Assembly: GCA_964500215.1 (NCBI GenBank)
Contig: CAZCNA010000010.1
Coordinates: 1-21,330 of the forward strand
Direction of reading: 5' to 3'
Length of the DNA: 21,330 nucleotides
From: JBDKLC01 sp964500215
GTDB taxonomy: Bacteria; Patescibacteriota; Minisyncoccia; Phycocordibacterales; CAIZLB01
This document shows positions 14,381 to 21,330 of this stretch, piece by piece (the stretch's first letter is position 1; each line of letters starts with the position of its first letter). The notes beneath the pieces are model-generated. The model was not told the DNA's origin. It saw only the letters and a list, made by a program, of their open reading frames with translations, and did no database searches. The translations under genes were made by a program, and so were the position numbers.

Positions 14381-15142
14381 GATCCGTGCGTATGATTTGA
14401 GGAGGCCAATGAAAAAATAAGGATAGTCATGTCTATATTCCTTCACTAATCGAAGTGTGATTTTGCTCATCTCGAGTGCATTTGTTGAGCTTGCATTTGA
14501 GGGACGTACCATATATCGAATCGTCGCACCGTCGACATTCGCAAATTTTCCAATTTTTCCCATACGTAGCCACAAATCATAGTCTTCATCGAGATACATC
14601 GGTTTGAAACCACCGACTTGTAGATAGCTTTCTTTTTTGAAAAGAACAGAAGATGCCGCGAAACAGTTTTTGCGCAGTATCGCAGAGCGGATTGCAGAAT
14701 CGGAGAGGGGATTCTTGTGAAGACGAATAAGAGATCGCTGCTCATTCACAATCTCTATTGTTGATGAGCCCACAAGTATGTGATCTGTGTGTTCATTGAG
14801 AAAATCATATTGAATTTTCAGTTTATCTTCATCTACCCATTCGTCATCGTCATCGATGAAAGCAATGTATTCTCCAGTAGCCTCTTGTATTCCTGTATCT
14901 CGCGCAAGTCCAGGACCAACATTTGTCTCGAGAGAGATAAGCCGTAATCGAGATTCACTCAAAGCATAATCAGTCACGGTTTGGACGGTAGAATCAGTAC
15001 TGCCATCATTGATAACGAGTACCTCGAGGAGATCCTTCGTTTCTGAATGTTGAGCAAATGTTTGATCAAAAATACTCGCCAAAGCTTTGGTGATGTATCG
15101 AGATCCATTTTTCGTAGCAATAATGACCGTAAGTCGAGGCAT
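14351..15142 (-). CDS. Glycosyltransferase family 2
   Basis: This 263-residue GT-A enzyme probably adds a sugar to a growing surface glycan. Seen: LTVIIATKNGSRYITKALASIF at the start, LVINDGSTDSTVQTV (nucleotide binding), NVGPGLARDTGIQEATGEYIAFIDDDDEW with the DxD metal motif, FAASSVLFKKE, and GGFKPMYLDEDYDLWLRMG, where the ED motif supplies the usual catalytic acid. The C-terminus is amphipathic with no clear membrane helix. It is last in a three-gene operon, 12 bases after the fucosyltransferase stop. A TATAAT (plus 15154-15159) lies 11 bases before its ATG and may give a second promoter. Confidence 0.92.
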   Translation of the reverse strand: MPRLTVIIATKNGSRYITKALASIFDQTFAQHSETKDLLEVLVINDGSTDSTVQTVTDYALSESRLRLISLETNVGPGLARDTGIQEATGEYIAFIDDDDEWVDEDKLKIQYDFLNEHTDHILVGSSTIEIVNEQRSLIRLHKNPLSDSAIRSAILRKNCFAASSVLFKKESYLQVGGFKPMYLDEDYDLWLRMGKIGKFANVDGATIRYMVRPSNASSTNALEMSKITLRLVKEYRHDYPYFFIGLLKSYARILFLYVKNLF

Positions 15143-15153
15143 GGATATATAAG

Positions 15154-15159
15154 ATTATA
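15154..15159 (-). promoter_or_regulatory. Possible internal -10 box before the GT2 gene
   Basis: A perfect TATAAT on the minus strand contains the TAA stop of the fucosyltransferase gene and lies 11 bases before the next ATG. No good -35 is seen, so this could be chance in AT-rich DNA. Confidence 0.35.
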
Positions 15160-16030
15160 ACCGAATCCATTGAGCGGGGGTAGCGTTCGTTGTATCTACA
15201 GAACGCGAGATAACCCACTGTTTTGGGGCAATAACAATTTTTGTGTCAGAAGGATTAAGCCATGCACCCCACCAACTGAATGTGCTATTGGCGATGATGT
15301 GATGTGCACAAGTGCTCATGAGATACAGTTCTTCGTAATACGCAATTTCAGGAGAAGAAACAAAGTTTATCGAATGTTCACTTTTGATATGTGTTTTTGC
15401 CCATTCGATGTCATCAGAAAACACAAATATGTGAATTTGTTTTGATTCATTCTTTTTAATTTCTTCAAGTGCGTTGTGATAGTACTCGAGAGGCACGAGT
15501 CCGTGATGTTTGGCGGCATGAATATTAGAAACATAATCGCCTCGACGAACATGAAGGGATACAGGAGCAATGCCAGCTGCGGTGAGCTCTTTGATTTTGA
15601 GGTGGATTGATTGAGCAGAAACGCTGAGGATTTTTTTGAGCGAAAATTCAGCACGGATAGTATCTGCATAATCACTGAAATATTGTTCGGTTTGCCACCA
15701 ACCTTCGAGGTATGAACCATCTCGGGGATTCAATACTCGTGCATCTACGCTATACCATGATCCTGGACGAAGTCGTAATTGTATTTTTCGAATTGTTGTA
15801 CGTATAAATGAATGGTGCTTTTGAACGAGTGCAGGCGAGGCAACAGGCAATTGTACATTAAAGTATTCGAGTCCAAGTTCTCGAAATGTATCTCGTGCGG
15901 CAGTTCCGCCATCGATGTATGAGGAAAGGTCATACTGAACAGCGTTGCCTGTGCGTAGAGCAATAGATCGTCCCACTGCGTATTGGAACATTTGGTTTCC
16001 GAGGCCTCCTTTTATTCGTACAATGATCAT
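15155..16030 (-). CDS. Alpha-1,2-fucosyltransferase (GT11)
   Basis: It transfers fucose from GDP-fucose, usually to galactose in an alpha-1,2 link. Seen in 291 residues: the N-terminal signature IKGGLGNQMFQYAVGRSIA (6-24), the donor-binding motif VSLHVRRGDYVSN (about 178-190), the DDIEWAK block, and NSTFSWWGAWLNP near the C-terminus. These are the GT11 motifs. The length is normal. The start overlaps the upstream gene by four bases (ATGA), so the two are translationally coupled. No GDP-fucose synthesis genes lie in this window, so the donor must come from elsewhere. Confidence 0.92.
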   Translation of the reverse strand: MIIVRIKGGLGNQMFQYAVGRSIALRTGNAVQYDLSSYIDGGTAARDTFRELGLEYFNVQLPVASPALVQKHHSFIRTTIRKIQLRLRPGSWYSVDARVLNPRDGSYLEGWWQTEQYFSDYADTIRAEFSLKKILSVSAQSIHLKIKELTAAGIAPVSLHVRRGDYVSNIHAAKHHGLVPLEYYHNALEEIKKNESKQIHIFVFSDDIEWAKTHIKSEHSINFVSSPEIAYYEELYLMSTCAHHIIANSTFSWWGAWLNPSDTKIVIAPKQWVISRSVDTTNATPAQWIRL

Positions 16031-16971
16031 TTTGTGTTTGTGATAATAGAGAGATATTTTTTTGTCGCAACAGTATCGGTGAAATGTTCAAGGCTGTATT
16101 TTCGAGGTCGGAGTCTACTGTAATTGTCAGTGAGACGAGTGAGTTGTATGCCGAAATCTTCTGCGTCTTGGAAAAAATAGCCACAAGATGCTGTCATGTA
16201 TGGTGCACTTATTTTTGAATCTTTCCACGAAAAATCTTCATATTCCCAGTATCCGCGATTCCAAACCAGTGTCGGAACATCTCGAACCCAAGCTTCGTGA
16301 AGCGCCAGCCCCTGACTTTCAGATTCAGAAAGATAAATCATGAATGCAGATGATTCAAGTTTTCGATAATAGTCCTCTTGTTTGAAAAATCCATAATGCA
16401 CAACTGTAAACGGAATTTCATTATCAGAAAGCTGTTGCATGACAGATTGCAACAGCTCATCTGGAGCATTTTTTTGATAGATGAGAACCTGCAATCGCTT
16501 TGAACGGGGGATTGGTGGTTCACCAGGATCAACGACGCCGGCAGCCCATATCTTTATTTTGCTCTTTAACAAAGGAGCTTCTGAAAGATAAAAATCGCGA
16601 ACCCATGATGAAGGTACGAGAATAGTATCGATGAGCGGGTTACAGAGTATTTTGCGGTGATCGAGGGGGGTCACAGCAATAGTAGGTCCTGCAATGATGG
16701 TTTTGATAAGACCTTTCTTCTTGAGGGCAATAGCTTCGCGGAGCGTATCAACACCAGAAACAACATGAAGGATATCTGAAGAGTGTTTTATCGGAGTATC
16801 TATAGAAAAAGGGAAGGCACATTCAGTAAGTCCTGTAGAAAGACTACGGGCAACAGAAGCTGGCCCTCGAACGCGATTTTTTGCGGACTTCAAGTAGACT
16901 TTCCATCGCTCGAAGGAAAAAATACTCTTTGGATACGTCCACAAAATCAACATACCTGTACTGTACATCAT
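16027..16971 (-). CDS. GT4-like glycosyltransferase (GT-B fold)
   Basis: This 314-residue protein is a short GT-B enzyme. Seen: MLILWTYPKSIFSFERW at the start, ILHVVSGVDTLREAI, TIIAGPTIAVTP, TILVPSSWVRDFYLSEAP, then the donor half with LQVLIYQKNAPDELL, FTVVHYGFFKQEDYYRKL, and SESESQGLALHEAWVRDVPTLVWNRG, whose E...E spacing matches GT4 donor binding. It is first in the three-gene operon. Three in-frame ATGs lie at 16971, 16968 and 16953; the last gives a start closer to the first beta strand. The upstream region shared with the divergent surface protein gene shows no convincing promoter on this strand. Acceptor and sugar are unknown. Confidence 0.75.
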   Translation of the reverse strand: MMYSTGMLILWTYPKSIFSFERWKVYLKSAKNRVRGPASVARSLSTGLTECAFPFSIDTPIKHSSDILHVVSGVDTLREAIALKKKGLIKTIIAGPTIAVTPLDHRKILCNPLIDTILVPSSWVRDFYLSEAPLLKSKIKIWAAGVVDPGEPPIPRSKRLQVLIYQKNAPDELLQSVMQQLSDNEIPFTVVHYGFFKQEDYYRKLESSAFMIYLSESESQGLALHEAWVRDVPTLVWNRGYWEYEDFSWKDSKISAPYMTASCGYFFQDAEDFGIQLTRLTDNYSRLRPRKYSLEHFTDTVATKKYLSIITNTK

Positions 16972-17031
16972 TTTCGTCTAAACCTGAATAGCAAAACCCT
17001 TACATATACACATAAAATGACTAAAAAGGAA

Positions 17032-17060
17032 TTGTGTAAAGACGCTAAGGATACTATAAT
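17032..17060 (+). promoter_or_regulatory. Promoter of the giant surface protein gene
   Basis: TTGTGT (17032-17037), a 17-base spacer and a perfect TATAAT (17055-17060) lie 20 bases before the ATG at 17081. The leader would be about 14 bases and has no Shine-Dalgarno sequence. Confidence 0.72.
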
Positions 17061-17080
17061 AATGTATATACGTGTTATTT

Positions 17081-20000
17081 ATGAAGAATCCCATTTCTAC
17101 GCTTTTGAATTCGACCGTCGTACGCCTTTTGGGAGGACTGTTTTTGTTCGCCGCAGTCTTCGCTGCGGCTCCTGCGCACGCGGACGTACTGTTGCCTGGC
17201 GACATTGATACTTGCGGGGAACTAGCTGCGCCAGGAACTTATACGTTGATTGCTGACATCAATGCTGGTTCGGCAGAAACAGCCTGCTTTGCTATAACTT
17301 CCGATGCTGTCGAAATCGATCCTAACGGACATTCCATTACCGGTAATATTTCAGTCATTAGCGGGGTGACCTGGAGCGGCACAGATGTTTCTTGGGCAGG
17401 AGACAGAACATGGAGTTTTACCGGAGCAATAAATGAGGGAACTATTACGGGTATTTCTACCTTCGGTGGCGGATCCCGAAACACTGGTACTGTTTTCGGC
17501 AATGCTACTTTTAATGATACTTCGTTTAATGATGCAGGTACTGTTAATGGTGATATTACATTTACAGCGGCTACGTATGATTCAAATGATAATATGTATG
17601 GTTCTGCAAATCCACAGCAAGGAACAGTGACTGGGTCAATTAATTTTTTATCACCAACACCTAAAAATTTTATATTACACGGCAGTGCTTCTTGGACAGA
17701 TTACTCTACGTTATCCTGGAACTTTGTAGGCGGTAATCCAACCTGGACTTTTTATGATGATTCACACAACGATGGGAGTCTTTTGGGGACTGTGATCTTT
17801 AACGATAATTCCTATAACAGTGGTGGTATTAGTGGAACCGCCTATTTCAATAATTTTGCACATAACAGTGGAGGGGTACAGACTGCCATTTTTAATGATT
17901 CTACATTTTCATCAGGGACTGTTACAGAGGCTCAATTTAATGATGAGGCTTCCAATCGAGGTGTTGTCGTAACTGCTCAATTTTACTACTATTCATCAAA
18001 TGATTGGAACGGAGATGTTCAACAGGAAGCAAATTTTTATGAATATTCTTCGAATAGTGGTAGTGTGTCCGGTCCCACAAGTGCTTTTTGGGATGCATCA
18101 ACAAATTACGGTACAACTAATGATACTACTTTTTATTGCAACGCTAGTGATCAGGGTAGTGTATCAGGTCTAAGTACATTCAACTCAGAATGTAGAAATG
18201 TGTACTGGCATTCATCAGACGGTAACACTGATTGGGATAATATAAATAACTGGTGGCAAGATAGCGGTTTCACTATTTCTGCACATTTTGCGCCGCAGAC
18301 GTATAATAGAGCATTATTGTATGGAACTACTTCTCCAATTATCGACCTTGCTACATGGAGTAATCCAATATACTTAGATTCAACACAACTTACAGGAGGA
18401 GCATATGATACAGGTGTTATTATTACTACAAGCCAAAGTTATGCATCTGAGCTTTGTAATGGATCTGGAATTATAGGAAATGCTACATTTAGAACAACAG
18501 CATATTTTGGAGGTTGTGGTGATCCAATCACCGGTAATGCAACGTTTGAGGATTCCTCTGCAAACTTTGGTTCAATCAATGGTACGGCTACATTTGTAAA
18601 ATCTGTATATACAGGTGACGCTTGGGGAGGGGGTGTCCCACAGAGAGGTACTGCTGGTACAACCATATTCACCGCACCGAATGTTGTCTTTAATATTACA
18701 TCCGGTTCATTGAGCGGTTTTGATGTTTCAAATTGGGTATTTAATGGGACTCCTACATGGAAGTTCATAAAGAACGTAAATGAACAGATGACCAATGACT
18801 TGACGTTGCCAGGAGATGTCTATTTTTATGGAAATAATATAAATAATAGCGGAAGTCTTTTGAATGCAAGCAGTACAATGTATTTTTATGATTCAAGTCA
18901 GAATTGGTATTCTGTCGTTAATGGTACTTGTAAATTTTATGAAGATTCAGTACAGGTTGGTGAATGTCTAACAAATGAATTTCATAAGCCTTTTTATTTC
19001 AACAATAATGCAGACACAAGTTGGGATAACTTGAATAATTGGTGGTATGATTCTGCTTTTCAGATAACAGCACCAAATATTCCTACAAATGGAGATGTTG
19101 TATATTTTGCTGGTACATCAACGTCACCGGTTGATCCAATTAATCTTTCACAAATTTATATCGCCAGTTCGACAACGGGTGGTGGAAATTTTCAAGTTGA
19201 TCTTACAAATCTTACATCATCATCAACCATTACCAACATATATGGAGGGTGGATTATCGGTGCTATAAATGGATTGTTGAATATATTTAGCAATCTAACC
19301 ACATCAACTGTTTTGGGTGGTGCAACAGTAGCCAGTGACATTGATGTAAGTTTCTATGACACGGCCCACAATGACAGCAATCTCACTACAACAGGTGCTG
19401 TAGAATTTTATGGCAATAGTTATAATGCATCAAATGGAACGATATTTAGTGCTGTATTCAATTTTTCTTCATACAACTTGGGAAGTCTAACGAGCGGCAT
19501 ATTCAATGACACATCATATAACGCTGGTACAAGTACGAGTGCTACATTCAATGACACATCTTACAATGCATCAACTACGGTCACAGCAACATTTAATGAT
19601 TATAGTTATAATGCTGGTACTTCGACTACATCTCAATTTAACGATAACTCATACAATCGAGGATATGTAACAGGAACAGCTACATTTAATGATTCTTCAT
19701 TTAATGGGGGGACAACAACAAATGCTTTGTTCAATGATCAATCAAAAAATACAATGATTGGTCTAGAAAATTTGGTAGCATATTATAATTTGAATAGCAA
19801 TTTGAATGACTCCAGCGGCAATGGAAAGAATTTGACGCAAGATGGAAGTGTATCTGACCTCGCCGGTAAAATTAATAACGGTGTAAGATTTAATAATGGA
19901 CGATTGTATACAAGTCCTGGAGCTCCTGGATTTGGTGGAACACAACTAACAATATCTTCATGGATTAAGACGTCGGGTAGTGGCGAATATTTCTTCGTCA

Positions 20001-21330
20001 ATGCAAGTACTGGTAGTAATCCACAAGGTTCCGGCTATGGCATTACTGTAAATAATGGTCATATTGTCTTTGATATCGTGTATGGTGCTTCTTCTTGGTT
20101 ACCATCAAACGCATATAAATTTCTTAATTCGATTTCTACCATAAACGACGGTAACTGGCATCATATCGTGGGAACTTATAATCAGGGTACATTAAAGATT
20201 TATATTGACGGTGTCTTGGATAACACATCAGTTTCATCAGATATGAGGATAATCGGAGGAAACCAAACAAATCGTTTGTCACTGGGTTCAAATGCAGACG
20301 GTACATACGGTAGATCTAATGGTGTAGCATATTTAGATGAAGTTGGTATCTGGAGTAAAGCTCTCAGTGATGGTGAAGTTTCTCGATTATATAATAGAGG
20401 TTCTGGAATTACGTACCCTTTCACAAATAACCCAGGTACAGTTCTTAACAATGCTACATTTGTCGGAGATCTTTCAGAAAATATTTACAACGGGGTTGTC
20501 GGTATTGTAAACGGCATCAAGACTCGTCTCTATAACGTACTCAATCCACAAATAAATTTGGTAAGAAATTTTGTGACGGATGGTCCATGGAAAGTAGTGG
20601 CAGATGGTGTTTTTGTAAATCTCTTTAATGCAACCGTAAATTACGAAACAGGTAGTACAACAGCAACTTCTTTTGAGGAGACAAACGGGGGATTTATTAT
20701 GAAAAAATTGAGTGCAGGATCAATCAGTTCTTGCGGTATTATCGATACAGCTGGTACCTATACACTCAGTGCAAATATCTCAAACTATAACTATAACCCA
20801 TGCTTCATTGTAACGACCGATAATGTTGTTATTGATGGTAATACTAAGACAATTTCAGCACATTCTTCATCTACAAGTCAGTATGCTGTACTCGCGACAA
20901 GTACAACACCTGGAGGTAGTGGTCATTCTGTGACAATTCGAAACCTTACAATCAGTAATTTTGCGTATGCTGTGAATGTGAACGGAAGCGCAAGTTCTAC
21001 AGGAAACGGGGGAAATGCTGGTACTGTTATTATCGAAAATTCTGTAGTTCCCGGCATTCTTGCAAGTGGTGGTAGTGCTGGTACTGGAGCTTCTGGAGGA
21101 CGTGGAGGAACCGTTACTGTATCTACATCAACCACAGGATCAATTATCGCGAGCGGTGCTCATGCACAAGCAAATGGTGGTAATGGTGGAACTGTCACAA
21201 TCAATAATTCATACGGAACACCACTTTCAAGTACGATCACCGCAAATGGTGGTAGTTCAACAAGTTGTGGAAACGGAGGAAATAGTGGATCAATTGTCTT
21301 GACGAATTCAACATACGGAACGCTCACTGC
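17081..21330 (+). CDS. Giant secreted surface protein with FND repeats, LamG and beta-helix regions (3' end outside window)
   Basis: One frame stays open from the ATG at 17081 to the window end, at least 1416 residues. A Sec signal peptide (MKNPISTLLNSTVVRLLGG, then a hydrophobic core) ends at AHA|DV near residue 34. Residues 41-88 form a Cys-pair module. Repeats of the type (x)FNDxSxN run through about 140-364 and become regular at 800-890. Two modules with WDN(I/L)NNWW begin near 374 and 635; a similar W...NW...P...D motif is common in autotransporter-like beta-helix proteins. A LamG/concanavalin-like jellyroll (pfam Laminin_G_3 style) spans about 896-1113, with the hallmark DGNWHHIVGTYNQG and YIDGVL. 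The Cys-pair module recurs near 1218. From about 1300 a Gly-rich beta-helix (GNGG, NGGNGGTVTI) continues to the edge. It probably mediates adhesion. The anchor is unseen. Confidence 0.9.
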   Translation, partial: MKNPISTLLNSTVVRLLGGLFLFAAVFAAAPAHADVLLPGDIDTCGELAAPGTYTLIADINAGSAETACFAITSDAVEIDPNGHSITGNISVISGVTWSGTDVSWAGDRTWSFTGAINEGTITGISTFGGGSRNTGTVFGNATFNDTSFNDAGTVNGDITFTAATYDSNDNMYGSANPQQGTVTGSINFLSPTPKNFILHGSASWTDYSTLSWNFVGGNPTWTFYDDSHNDGSLLGTVIFNDNSYNSGGISGTAYFNNFAHNSGGVQTAIFNDSTFSSGTVTEAQFNDEASNRGVVVTAQFYYYSSNDWNGDVQQEANFYEYSSNSGSVSGPTSAFWDASTNYGTTNDTTFYCNASDQGSVSGLSTFNSECRNVYWHSSDGNTDWDNINNWWQDSGFTISAHFAPQTYNRALLYGTTSPIIDLATWSNPIYLDSTQLTGGAYDTGVIITTSQSYASELCNGSGIIGNATFRTTAYFGGCGDPITGNATFEDSSANFGSINGTATFVKSVYTGDAWGGGVPQRGTAGTTIFTAPNVVFNITSGSLSGFDVSNWVFNGTPTWKFIKNVNEQMTNDLTLPGDVYFYGNNINNSGSLLNASSTMYFYDSSQNWYSVVNGTCKFYEDSVQVGECLTNEFHKPFYFNNNADTSWDNLNNWWYDSAFQITAPNIPTNGDVVYFAGTSTSPVDPINLSQIYIASSTTGGGNFQVDLTNLTSSSTITNIYGGWIIGAINGLLNIFSNLTTSTVLGGATVASDIDVSFYDTAHNDSNLTTTGAVEFYGNSYNASNGTIFSAVFNFSSYNLGSLTSGIFNDTSYNAGTSTSATFNDTSYNASTTVTATFNDYSYNAGTSTTSQFNDNSYNRGYVTGTATFNDSSFNGGTTTNALFNDQSKNTMIGLENLVAYYNLNSNLNDSSGNGKNLTQDGSVSDLAGKINNGVRFNNGRLYTSPGAPGFGGTQLTISSWIKTSGSGEYFFVNASTGSNPQGSGYGITVNNGHIVFDIVYGASSWLPSNAYKFLNSISTINDGNWHHIVGTYNQGTLKIYIDGVLDNTSVSSDMRIIGGNQTNRLSLGSNADGTYGRSNGVAYLDEVGIWSKALSDGEVSRLYNRGSGITYPFTNNPGTVLNNATFVGDLSENIYNGVVGIVNGIKTRLYNVLNPQINLVRNFVTDGPWKVVADGVFVNLFNATVNYETGSTTATSFEETNGGFIMKKLSAGSISSCGIIDTAGTYTLSANISNYNYNPCFIVTTDNVVIDGNTKTISAHSSSTSQYAVLATSTTPGGSGHSVTIRNLTISNFAYAVNVNGSASSTGNGGNAGTVIIENSVVPGILASGGSAGTGASGGRGGTVTVSTSTTGSIIASGAHAQANGGNGGTVTINNSYGTPLSSTITANGGSSTSCGNGGNSGSIVLTNSTYGTLT
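19478..19750 (+). repeat. Tandem 15-residue FND repeats inside the surface protein
   Basis: Six near-identical units lie at residues 800-890, each 15 residues (one of 16), with the pattern x-G/S-T-x-x-(T/S)-x-x-F-N-D-x-S-(Y/F)-N, for example AGTSTSATFNDTSYN. The DNA period is 45 bases but third positions vary, so this is protein-level repetition, not a recent DNA expansion. One repeat per turn of a beta-solenoid is a plausible fold. Confidence 0.85.

Noticed and set aside
16783..17208. 141-residue frame on the plus strand across the divergent promoter
   Set aside because: It overlaps the GT4-like gene and the adhesin start in other frames, and the peptide is arginine/cysteine-rich nonsense with no motif.
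19478..19750. CRISPR or satellite DNA array
   Set aside because: The 45-base period comes from protein repeats; third codon positions differ between units and the frame is open throughout.
20699..20740. Internal ATG (MKKLSAG...) as a second gene start in the adhesin
   Set aside because: The frame is continuous with the upstream protein and no signal peptide or promoter precedes it.

Overview
This window most likely comes from a Candidate Phyla Radiation bacterium (Patescibacteria, probably the Parcubacteria group). The 16S rRNA 3' end is divergent and the spacing is compact. Arginine is written mostly as CGA in the housekeeping genes. The gene content also fits: prepilin-like protein, orphan VirD4/TraG-like ATPase, anchored DUF4015 protein, many glycosyltransferases and one giant surface protein. 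The lineage call is inference from these traits, not a phylogeny.

Layout. 1-164 is the 3' end of a 16S rRNA gene. A run of hairpins and a strong intrinsic terminator (406-431) follow, and no 23S rRNA gene. 492-2791 (+) holds two glycosyltransferases (a GtrB/DPM1-like GT2 and a GT4). 2774-6308 (-) holds a GT-C membrane glycosyltransferase, a prepilin-like protein, a small one-helix membrane protein and a SAM methyltransferase. 6362-6534 is a GC-rich structured block, followed by tRNA-Ile(GAU) at 6593-6665. 6803-14380 (+) is a housekeeping stretch: pyruvate kinase, 6-phosphogluconolactonase, RadC, RsmI, a 52-residue membrane peptide, a DUF4015 protein and a VirD4/TraG-like ATPase with a long disordered tail. 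14351-16971 (-) is a three-gene glycosyltransferase operon including a GT11 fucosyltransferase. Divergent from it, 17081 to the window end (+) is an unfinished giant secreted surface protein of at least 1416 residues with 15-residue FND repeats, a LamG-like domain and beta-helix regions.

Main message. Helix 45 of the 16S rRNA is perfectly formed, but the tail after it reads GGATTAATTC where GGATCACCTCC is expected, so the anti-Shine-Dalgarno sequence appears to be absent. None of the 16 coding starts carries a recognisable Shine-Dalgarno sequence. Many starts lie only 6-11 bases after a -10 box, as expected for leaderless or nearly leaderless mRNAs. Ribosome and gene starts therefore tell one coherent story of SD-independent initiation, unless an insertion separates the true tail from helix 45.

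How the genes may work together. The glycosyltransferases, methyltransferase, prepilin-like protein and giant adhesin point to a glycan-decorated, attachment-oriented cell surface. Pyruvate kinase and phosphogluconolactonase are the only core metabolic genes seen. RsmI acts on the decoding centre of the same 16S rRNA that looks unusual here.
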